Assembly: GCA_036852015.1 (NCBI GenBank)
Contig: JAANDG010000373.1
Location: 1 to 64,000 of the forward strand
Source of the DNA: Pelodera strongyloides
Lineage: Eukaryota; Nematoda; Chromadorea; Rhabditida; Rhabditidae
DNA length: 64,000 nt
Reading direction: 5' to 3'
The notes under the pieces were generated by a model that did not search any database, was not told the DNA's origin, and saw only the letters and a program-made list of their open reading frames with translations. Below are positions 50,445-61,800 of this stretch, in pieces (position 1 is the stretch's first letter; every line of letters begins with the position of its first letter). Position numbers and translations under genes: made by a program.

Positions 50445-53400
50445 CTCCTCCCTCGTTACCTCTACTCACTACTAAAAAACCTGCTTTTCCCCTCAAAAAC
50501 GGAACACCTATGCAAAAACTATAGAAAAGCTACTAAACACTTTTTTATGGTTTTTTTTTACTCCGCTGCTGTTTCGACGTTATTGGCTGTAGTTGGGTAT
50601 TATATTCATGGTAGCTTTTTGAAGCTACCGTGAAGATCCTACTAACATAGACGTAAATGTAAATACTAGGCCGCGCATTTGACGGGCCTAACTTTGAATC
50701 TGTTATTGCCCACGTAAACAAATTGGATATAACATATTTGCACCGACAGTCTCGGCAATTAGCCTTGTACTAATTATCATAATTTGCTTCAACTTCGTAG
50801 TTTCCCGTTTAGCATGGCTCCAGATATGTAAATAGGAATGTGTCTCTTCTCTATGCTCTCTTTTGATGTAGTTGTGACAGTGATGGATGATGACTTACTC
50901 TTTCTCGCATACAACTTCATAGATACATATGCATATGGACATATATAGTTATGGGAGATTATAGTATTTTAATTTGCTATTGAATTTGGAATTTTTATTT
51001 GACAATGCAACTATGGTTTGTGTATTGTAGCGTTATGTCGTTATGTGTGAGGCGTGAAGCACTCCGCCTTATTGTTTGGGTTGATATTGGTATATTTTTT
51101 AAAGGGATAGGTTCATCTCAAATCACCCCTCTTTTTATTGTTTTTATTAATAATAACACAATTATCATTCACAATGAAAAGTAAACTCATCACAGAACAA
51201 TACGCCTCGCAGAAGAAGCTTCCTTTATTGGAACCTGGGTGATCGGAAGCTAAAATCTAAACTCAAAACCCTTTGAAAGACCTACTCTAATTTTACGTAT
51301 AACATGAATATCGCCACTTTAAAGTTCACCAATTTGTTTTTGAAAAAAAGTCAAATTTTATTTTCCTGTCTATGCAAGGCTTAGCTTTTCTTTATTCTTC
51401 GTCTTACTTAAACTTCTCTGTCTACCTTTCTCTCTGTCTCTTCCACTTACTCTGTCTCTGTTAATCTCTCTCTCTCTCTCTGCCTCTCTCTCTCAACATT
51501 TTTTTCTGTTTCACAAATCTGACCTCTGCCAACTCACAGAGATGAATAACGTCCATTGGTGACTTTTCCCCTTTCCACAATCGAATAAATATCCACATAC
51601 TAAACGACATCTGCCAAACCGAAAAGAAGAAAGGAAAGAATTTGGTGAAAATTAATCAAAATCGGAAATTGATGTGATTTTCGATTCAAAGTGCTTGATC
51701 ACTTTCGAAGAGAGAAAGAATTTATAAAAAAATGTTTATTGACTCAACCTCAACGAGTCGAAGGCGCAAAGTAACATAGTTTTGGACTTAGGAACAAATC
51801 CAAAAGGTTACAGTATAAATGTTTATGGTGTTATATAGATTGGTAGTAATCAGTAGCGGTAATTAATGTGATCTCCTCCTACGATTAGGTTACATATATT
51901 TGTTGGATCGATTGTTCATAACTCTTAACCCAAACCCAGACCTTACCCCTAACCTCCTAGCTCCTAACGGCAGGTGCTTCTCCCCAACTATAAGCCTTTC
52001 CAGTGTGTTTCTCTCCAAAACTCACAAAAGCGCGGTTTGAATAAAGGGGTAGTCTGCCTGTTTTGGATTGGGTCACCAACTTATATTTGTTCAGCAGTCA
52101 CTCGGCCACTATGCAAATTGTACACACATATACATGTAGCCGACGATTGAGAGAACAAGCTGCGACAGTTCCGCTCATTAGTACAACATTTGGGGCATCT
52201 ACGATAGATTAGGGTGAGGTATAACTGTAAACCATGCCGGGCTCGTTCTTTAGCTGTGTATGTTTTACTTGAGCTACACGTATATGAAAAATGCATATGA
52301 ACAATGCTTACTTTAGATTTCTATTTGGCTTTTGACTTATTTTTTTTTTTCGTGAATAATTGGCAACGACACCGCATCATTATCACAATTAATCATTTTT
52401 CTTTTTGATAATTTAAATCTAATAATTCTCGGTTTACAACATCCAAACATCATGCTTTATATTGTGTAATGTTATTCAATAAAGATAATTCGCATATTAT
52501 CATGTTTAATTTCTTTGGGTCCGTCGAATTTATAGCTCCAATTTAAAATCATGTAACTTTTTGGGAAAGCTTTTGTCAACGCTTCAATCAGAGCTTCCAA
52601 GAGATCTTCATGCAGCTTATTTCTTATTCTATTTTCCTTTCCTTTGTATGCATAAAACTCCAAGGATAGAATCTTTGAAGTCGGTCTTTCATATGCAAAT
52701 TTATCCCTCAGATCCCATCCTTTCTCCCTCATCTCTCTCTATTCTGGCGCGCTCTCTTCGAGCTTTACCTGTCTACACTCTCCCCCCACAAGTGTTCCCT
52801 CGTCTATTCTCTCACCGCATTCAAATGTGACTGTCCGAAAATAACGATCAGGTTACCAATAACATTCCGAAATCTTAAGTTGCCGCCCTCTTCGACACCT
52901 TTGTCTGGGAATAATTGCCTTGGTTTAGCACCATTTCTTGTGACATCTTGTTCTGAAAATGGTATTAAAATTTTTGCCTTTTAAGGCGCTTATCATGTTC
53001 CGCATCCTGAAGAAGGCGACGAGTATGAAAATTGCTCGATGGGCAGGGCCAGGTATTCAACAACTTTTTGCGCATATAATGATGGTCACCTATAACATAT
53101 GGCCGCGTCGAATCGTCATGCCTACTGTTAGGGTAAATCAAACCAATACATGCCTTATGATTCTTTTCCGTCAGCGTAGTAATTTTTGCAGTTTGTACAA
53201 TGCAGCAATTTACATTTTAAACCGTTCTTGGTGCTTGGACATGCGGTAGTTTCCGGAATTGGAAAATTTCATAAGTTCTATTCTTGTAGATGTTCTGGTT
53301 ATAATTTTGAACAGCGCTCTCCTTTCTCACTGAAAACTTGAACTCGCCAATTTACCGTTCATAACCTTTACTCTCCATAAAAAGTTGCAAGTTGTTCTAT

Positions 53401-56103
53401 CATCTGTGTGTTAAAGTAAAGATAACTGTGCTTTTGAGTGACCTGTTCCTCTCTGTTTGGCCTCTCAACGGGGGCAACCACTAAAGCTACACGACTGATG
53501 AGACATACACAAGGAAGCAGGACGAGCCAGACAAGAGACTATTTTACATTTTATTTATTTTTTATTTTTATATTCTAGCTATGTGTGTACTGTAGAACAT
53601 ATCTTTAAAAAATTATGTATTATACTTGACTTTCTTTCCTTTGTATCAGAACCGTTTGTAACAGCGTTTTCTCAAATGTACCATCTCGAACACCTAAATG
53701 AGCACACGCGAGGGAACTTATGCTCTTTTTCATTATGACATAAGTTTGTAAAATAGCTGTCTTTATGCATCACATAAAAATCGTACTTTGAATTTTTATT
53801 TTAAATGTAATTTGAGTTTGAAAGTGTGCACCTGCAGCCACAGATGTGCGTTGAGATAACACTTGTGTTCCACTAATTCGTTTTTGCTTCGGTGCTTTTC
53901 TGTTGCAATCGGTTTTAATTTGACAATTTACTGAACTCTTCATTAGTATTTTCCGATATGTACTTCCTTAAAATTACGGTAATGCATTTCCCAAAGTAGG
54001 TACAATACAATACTTTGCGTATACTCATATTAATTAGCCATAGACATCTTGTTGATATCTCCCACTGATATTACTGGAATTGTTCGAATTCTCACTCTTT
54101 GGTAATTATTCCCGATTGGGAAGTTATTCCAATAAACGACGTGTTATATTTCTGTCTTTCTCTCTCTCTTCCAACTCTCTCTCTCCTTCTCTCTTCACCT
54201 CTCTCTCTCTTTCTCTCCAATTCTCTCTCTCTCCTCGAACTCTCTCTCTCTCTCTCTGCCTCCCTCTACCTCTCATTCTCTCATTTCTATCCATCAACTA
54301 TTCCTATCTACTCGTCACAGTATTCATTTTTTGCACTTTTGTCTGACAATCTTCCCAGGTAAAGATTTGGATTCAAATTTTGAATCTTTTGTTCTCCTAC
54401 AATATTTTGTATAGGACAATGATCCCTAGATTTGATTTGTCCTTCTGCGTCTCTCGCAATTTAGTGGTGTTGCGCAACTCTCTACTCGACTACCTCCGAG
54501 GTTTTCAACACCTCTAGAGATCCCGCCAAAAATATTCCCTTTCTCTCTTTCTCTCTCTCTCTCTCTTCTCTCTCTTCCTCTCTCTCTCTTTCTCTCCATT
54601 ACTCTCTTTCTCTCTTTCTCTCCCTCACTCACTCTATATCAACTTTATTCATTTCTTACCAAACTCGTCTTTTTTACCTAACAGTTTGAACACGCAGGTC
54701 CGCTCCCCAAGGTTAGGAAATATCCATATGGCACAAGTCGGTTTTCGGGTAATGACACTTGTGATTTATTGATTTGCATACTAATTACGCCAAGAAGCAG
54801 AATTTGTGCTCAAGACTATGACTATAAGTCTTTTGCAGGTTTATGTAGGAGGCTATTCAACAAAGAAACGGTATAAGTCAATTGTACTGTAGTTAAGTAA
54901 TCATGCTTCTGACTAATTCTAATTAGTCATAATTAGAAGTGCTTCTTCAAGTACAGTAGTTAACTCATCATGATTACTTCTGACACTGCATGATTAATAA
55001 TCTTTATTGCCGATACTGGCGCGTGCCCGACCTTTGCACGCGTACGTACCCGAGCGTCTGCTGCTTTCTTGATTGCGTCACATTTGCATACATAAACACT
55101 CTATCCAGGTGGCGGATGCGCTATCGATTGGTTGGTACCAATCTATTGGTGCATACCATTTTTTTACCATTTTATTAGTACATACACTGCATTTCGCATC
55201 AATCCATGGTGCATGTACCATTTTCGTGTCGATCGCTATTGGTACATGTAGCGTTTTACCTAACAATTCATTTGAACGTAGACCATTTTCGCATCAATAT
55301 TTTTATAGATATTTCGTCCCAAATTGCTACCACTTTTTCCTAACAATTTTTTTGATATATACCATTTTTCGCACCAATATTGTCCAATACACTAAAAGTT
55401 GGAAGACCACCCTGCACTGTTTTCTTTGTGACAACTCCAGATCTTGACCAAAATGGTACAAAATGGTACAGTAGTATATCGATTGAATGGTACCTATCCC
55501 TAATGGTGGTCAATGGTGTTCTCGAGTACGTGCTCGACAGCGCACTTCAGTCTCGAATTTATCCATTGTCTAAGAAAATGAACACCCTGGATTAACCATT
55601 ATAATAAGAAGAACCGTGTCTCTGTTGCTCATATTTACCATTTATTCAGTTTGTTGGTTTCTACTAGTGTACTTTATTTATGTATAAATTTGTGCACTGT
55701 ATCACTCGTATTTATCCTCATGATCGTGTTCTTATTTTTGCGATCTCCATTATTTCATTGCATGTCCACATAATTGTGATTTATAAAAACTTTTTGAAAC
55801 ATTTTCATATTCGAACACCTGTCGAGTGTAACTTATAATCAATTATCTTTTCAGTTTAAATTAACTACCAGAAACATGGTATCGTTAGTTTATGCTTTCG
55901 ATTCTGCACCATTGCTTTATCGCGGTCTACTATTTTTTTTTCATTATATTTGTTTACACTAAGTTCTTCGTGAAGTTAGTAACTTTTGTTACTATTTGGC
56001 ACTTTATAAACTATTCAATTATGTGAATTACGGCTTAGGCAGGTAACTGAATGCCCTCGATGTATACCCTTCTCTCTCTCCCTCTCAACTCTCTCTCTCT
56101 CAA

Positions 56104-56142
<39 letters not shown>

Positions 56143-56310
56143 ACCATATTTGTTCAGCAATGCTTCAATGATCACAATCTCCAGTATTGTACACACAGAA
56201 CCACACAGTACCATTACAATCTGCAAATGGTTACAGTATACTCGAACTTATCACAGATAGTCATTAGTTTGTCTGTGGAGTTGAAAAGGTTTTGCCACGG
56301 TATCTTGCTC

Positions 56311-56346
<36 letters not shown>

Positions 56347-57258
56347 AACCTCTTTATTTATTCTGAAGTAAAGTATCAAAGTAATTTTTACCTTTTACCC
56401 AACGTTAATCACCCCTTCCTATTAGTCATAATATTTCATGTGTATGTCGCGCAGTCAATTTATTCCCGAATTGGTCATAATTTATGAGAGTTTTAAAATT
56501 TGAGTGGTGAGTGAATCATTTCAAATGACAATTAACAAATTATGAAACATAATTATAGAAAAAAATAAGTAATAAAGTCCATATATTCTGCTCAAATGAT
56601 TTTTTCACTTTTACGTCGAACCGCCCATTGAAAAACTCAGTGCGAAAGTTATATGCAAGCGGCGAGAAATCGGCGCACACCAACCATTTCTCGTGCATTT
56701 TGTGTGCCATTTTCACGCGGCGTACGCGCCACATTTCCTTCTGGTCATCTAAAACTTCGAGTATTACTCTTGTAATGTTCGAGTATGGCTAAACAAACTT
56801 CACATGCTATCCTCTTCTTTTCTTCAAAGAGCGCCAAACATTGTAATAAATAAAAAATACGAATGCCAATAGTAAAAGATTGTGTGTGATTCACGTGCCT
56901 TGACCGTAGTAATTGAATTTCTTCGTAAATTAGTCACGGGCCACGAACAAAAATAGACATTTAAGATATAAAGCAATCTGCCATCGTTACGCTTGCAATA
57001 CTACTTAGTATTGGACTCGTATGTGAAGTGCTCTTCGTTAACACTTTTACGTCGGTAGAGGAAGTCTACAACCTTTATTCTCTTCGTTCGAGCTAATCAT
57101 CTCAATTTAATTTTTAGCCTTTTGTATTTATTTTTATTGTGATTGTCACTTGACCCTTCAGATTCACCTCTAATTTGCATTTGTATATTTATGGTACTTC
57201 TATACTTCTGTGCCTAACGACTTCCGTCCAATCGTCAGAGTTGTACTCTCTCTTTCTT

Positions 57259-57327
<69 letters not shown>

Positions 57328-58251
57328 ATCCCCTCCTCCATTTTCTCCGTCTATCGTATCCTGTCAACTCGCTCATTTCCCATTACCATTTGCCCTTGTG
57401 TTTTATTACCGTTCTATTCCAATACGACCAACCAAAGCAATGGCTACTCGCGAAAGAAGAGATTTCTGGATCTCTTCTTTTATTGAAGAAATGAACAGTT
57501 TTTGTTTTTATTAATTTTCGTACATGTAACTGATCTTTGGGTTAGTGACTTCTTATTTTTAGTGATGGTGCTAGAAAAAATGTCTTGAAGTACCATACTG
57601 AAGGGCCTAGCTAGCGGCCGATTTCCTCTAATGATAAGCATAGGCATAAGTCCTATGGCTTGTTCAATCACTGCTACAGTATCTTAGTCGTGCATTGGGT
57701 TTATGCTAAAGTTTCCAGCAATCGTATCAAATTGGTCACTTTTACTAAAAGGTTGTAAGTCTGCGCATTATTGTAATTCATAGGTGTTGCGATACCCGTC
57801 TTCCCGGTATGATGCTTTATTAATCACCTTGCACGCCTTTCTCTATCCTTTGTCAAGATTTTCGACAATTGCAAATCATTTCAATCCATTATCGCTTATC
57901 ATAATCCTTTCACTATCGATATTTCCGTTTCACTCCTTTTGCTTTCTTTTCTATGGATTTCAACCATAATCTTTATATAGGCTATTTTCTGTAATTTAAC
58001 AATTTTCCTACGTATGCTAAATTTATATTTGTGCATTATTACGGTATGAGTTGCCATTATCGTGTAGTGTCGTGCACTGAAATACCGTAAATAAACACAA
58101 TTTCTGTGTCATTTTCTCTGATTTTGCTTTCTGATTTGTTTCCTTTTCCTATTTCTAGGTTTTTAGTATTGTTTTATAATGATCAATGAAAAATATAAGC
58201 GCGTTCATGTACCTTCTGCCTCTGCTTTAATACTAATCATTACCTTTTCAG
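50136..58251. other. Gene-less, microsatellite-rich stretch
   Basis: CT tracts at about 50311-50446, 51415-51498, 54153-54290, 54538-54640, 56070-56143, 56310-56344 and 57247-57332. Degenerate GGTACC/ACCATTTTTCGCACCAAT motifs recur on both strands at about 55130-55500. Readings elsewhere are short or low-complexity; no supported gene. Confidence 0.6.
57247..57332. repeat. CT microsatellite
   Basis: Long (CT)n with TTT interruptions, one of the purest tracts in the window. Confidence 0.9.
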
Positions 58252-58341
58252 ATTTTTCCTCACGACAACGATCCACTAGTTAGATTTCAAACAATTAATA
58301 TTTTCAACAATATCGAGAATCGTGAGGAATCTAAAAATAAG
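58252..58341 (+). other. Possible exon upstream of the L1CAM-type gene
   Basis: Acceptor TACCTTTTCAG and donor AATAAG|GTATGT bracket exactly 90 nt, open in one frame (IFPHDNDPLVRFQTINIFNN...). It could be a coding or untranslated 5' exon of the downstream gene, or the end of another gene. Nothing else ties it in. Confidence 0.3.
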
Positions 58342-58484
58342 GTATGTTGGGCATACAAAGTCCTCAGCGTCTTATTCGTCATTTCAGTTCTTAGTGTTGT
58401 GGCTAGGGACCTTTTTAAACTGCGTAATCTGTATCTGGCAATAATAGGCAAACATTTTCTACTGTCATATGTATGTCTACATTC

Positions 58485-58789
58485 ATGGGGTTTCCATGTA
58501 TGCGATTCGCACTTGCGAAAATGACAAACCGCTGTCCATGTTCAAGTCGATGTAAATGACATGGTCCCGCAGCGATTTTGGATCTAGTGTGGATCTATTT
58601 CAAAATAGTACGGATCTATTCAAAATAGTATGGATCTGATACACTTTCGCTGCAGGACCATGTCAGACGTGCGATTCGCATGGGTTACGGTAGGCAGTTG
58701 ACATGCATGTAAAATGACTTGAACATGGACAGCGGTTTGTCATTTCCGCAGGTGCAAATCGCATACATGGACAACATGGAAACCCCATC
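58485..58789. mobile_element. Miniature inverted-repeat element, family C, copy 2
   Basis: ATGGGGTTTCCATGTATGCG at the left, inverted CGCATACATGGACAACATGGAAACCCCAT at the right; interior CATGGTCCCGCAGCGATTTT and GTACGGATCTATT match 28538-28822 in reverse orientation. It ends 15 nt before the acceptor of the L1CAM-type first exon. Confidence 0.85.
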
Positions 58790-58795
58790 AGCTTT

Positions 58796-58805
58796 CGTGT
58801 TTCAG
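58796..58805 (+). promoter_or_regulatory. Probable SL trans-splice acceptor of the L1CAM-type gene
   Basis: CGTGTTTCAG ends 8 nt before the ATG at 58814, the third gene in this window with an acceptor almost touching its start codon. Confidence 0.55.
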
Positions 58806-58813
58806 GCGAAATA

Positions 58814-61800
58814 ATGGCGACCGATCGACGCCGCCCTAGGTGGCCAAATATCACACCTCTTCTCCTTCTCTCCTTTATTGCTACTGTTGGTAAGTGACTC
58901 AAATTGTAAAATGCGGTTGTAATGTGTATGTGGTAGATATTGCACACAGTGGAGTTAAAGCTAAACAGCGAAACACCAGCCGGTTTTTGAAACACATCGA
59001 GTACACCATCATTCTTATGCAGCTTATGCAAATTAACATAAATTAGAGTAAAAAATCGAGCTAAATTCGAGTAACTTAGCATAAATACGTAAGAATTCAT
59101 TTGGGCACGATGCATTTCAAAAACCGGCCGGTAGTTGTCCTGAAGTGTTTACAAACATGGTTATATGCGGTTGTGGTTCTGATCCCTGTACAAATTCAAA
59201 GATCTGATTTTACAATCCCGTATTGACTAAGTCGCGGGCTCTAGCTAGACGCTGTTTCCCCCTCGTATCCTTTGACATATTCGAGTGGATCTTTTATAGA
59301 CTGTGGTGTAATTTCCAGATTTCGAAGTCTTTGTTGCTAAGCACTAGAGTGCACACTCTCTTTTTTGACGAAGGTTTACATGAGTTCACATACATCAGAG
59401 TGTAAAAAAATAAACGTTGTATAATGTCACTTTTTCTCACGCTGTCACCGATTCGGCTGCCAGTTGTCACTAAATATAATGGCAGAGTGTTGTGATTGCA
59501 CGATGCGCCATCCACGCGCTGCACTTTCCCAAAATACCGAAAATACGCAAATGTCGAGCACGCTTTTTGATGATTCTGCGATTCAATACTGGTTATTCAA
59601 GAGGGAATCAGGGGCCTTCTTTTTACATGGGTACACTTGTACACTATTTTATGGCGCTAAATCAAATTATTAAAAAAAACCGCAAATTGGAGTGTTTGGC
59701 ACTTATTTCATTTACCGCAAATGTTTGGCCAGTTTAGCTAAACTAATAACAATGGGGACTGGGGACAGAAGAAATGTGTTTCTATTTCTCAAGTGTGTAA
59801 TGTAAGGGGAAGAAAGGGGAACAATCAAACATTCTGAATTCTGATGATACTACTCGTTACTTTGTTCATGACAATTTAGGTGCATTATTTCTAATGTAAA
59901 TATACACCGTACCGTACTTAATTTAAAGCTATATAGTAAAGTATATCCCTTGGATCTTTTATATATATATAAATACTTTATTCGCACATAAAAACTTGCA
60001 AGCAAACTAAAGTGCTCGGAATAGCAGCAAGACGAAAAGGTAGGTTTTTATACCCACAAGACAAACAGTAAGAAACAAAACACGAACAATGAGGGAATGT
60101 AAGATAGTAAGGGCGCATTCGAGTTGGGCAAAATGCGCAAATTTCGCGAAATAATCAGTTCGAGTTGATAGGGCGAGAGATCGTTGACAAATAAGAGGGC
60201 CCAGAAAAAAATATTTCCAAGACTCTGCGTCTCTCCTATGAGCGGGATATTTCGCAGCGCGCTAACACTGGCTAACAGTCAACTCGAACTGATTATTTCG
60301 CGTAATTTGCGCATTTTGCCCAACTCGAATGCGCCCTAATATGAGGTCGAGCACCATTGTGAAAATCTGCCTGTCACTCAACGAGATCGAGCGCGTTCAG
60401 GTTTTGAATTTCAGTTTGCGGTGGTTCAATAGACTGGGCTTCGATCTCTACTCCTCCCCGATTTGTCCATGAGGACAATCCACCCATTTTATACTTCACA
60501 GTTGAGAAGACTATTGGAGACGATAAGGTTACTGTTTGAGCTTATTAACTTATTTTAGCTTTTAGCTCTCATATAATCAGTATCAGTTTGGAAGTCAGAA
60601 GTGTACTTCTTGAGCCATGTCTTTGTATGTTCGTGAACGGTAAGCACTCACGAAACTAAGCAGTTGATTTGTTAAGATCCTTAGAGTTTCTCCAGAGCTA
60701 GAGGGCTCCTTGCAATTGTTGACTTATAATTTAGTTTAATGTGTAGTGATCGGTTGTAGTGAGTATGTTATGTACAATGCGTAGGGTTTGCCGTTTTAAA
60801 TGGTAAATTATGTGATTATGTCGTATGTCCGTGAGAAATAAAAATCTTTTTGTGAATTTCTTATATTTTCAGACCCAGCGGATACCTGAGGGCCTCCGTG
60901 AACTAACCGTTACCTGCCTTGCGGAGGGAAATCCCAAGCCGACGTAAGTTTAAACCTTAAATCGCTAGCTCATGTTAGCTCATTCTGGAGCACTCCATTT
61001 CATACCATTGTGGTGTGTAATTGTTGTTTTCGGTTGCTAGGAATATACAAAACATTTGTTTGAAATATTTCTAAACTTGTATAAATAGTGAAACACAAAC
61101 TTTTTTGTATGTTTGACAGCCGCATGGGCATTACTATTTAAAAAAAAATTAATATTGTTTAAAGTACTATGAAAGACATATTTCAAAGTTATTTATTTAG
61201 TTATCTTAAAGTACTATGAAAGACATATTTCAAAGTTATTAATTTAGTTATCGATGGAAGAAAAATGGAAAACCCTTTGTTGTTTCTGCTCTTTCTGAAA
61301 AGGTTGTTCAGAAGCCTGGAGAGGGAACACTGGTAGATATTATTATTTTTTGATCGGACTATATTTTTTTACTTGGCGTGTTTGTGAATTGTGTTTTCAA
61401 TGTATTTTGTGTATTTACCATTATCCACATTGTAAGACCCACAGTTGGGTCATTTGTTGTCCTAGTCCTGTAATGCTAATCCATGAACAATTTAAATTCT
61501 GGTCTTGAATTCCATATTGCTTATGCTTTAAAATGTTAGGTAACCGGTAAGCCCTGTAGCGTCGAGCTTTAGTGTAGATAAATGTTCTGGGTTTATTTTG
61601 GCATACTACAACACCCCTTCTGCCCCGCTGATCCAGGGGTATAGGTTGGTGCGTTGAAACACGCACGAACCACTTCCGTGTTGGTTTTGACCACCTCAGA
61701 AATTAGTGAAACACGGTGTTTTATTAAAAATGGTCCATCAGTAGCTAAGGAAACCACCTCCATTTACGCACGGAATTTATACCTGAATGAAAAAGTTGAT

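Noticed and set aside
52472..52732. 86-codon minus-strand reading rich in Lys, Glu and Leu
   Set aside because: Looks protein-like at first sight, but begins in purine-rich sequence, has no partner exon and no recognisable family; the opposite strand is open too.
59313..59358. TTTCCAG acceptor followed by a GAAG|GTTTAC donor in L1CAM-type intron 1
   Set aside because: The frame compatible with exon 1 hits a stop, and the open frame does not resemble an Ig domain.
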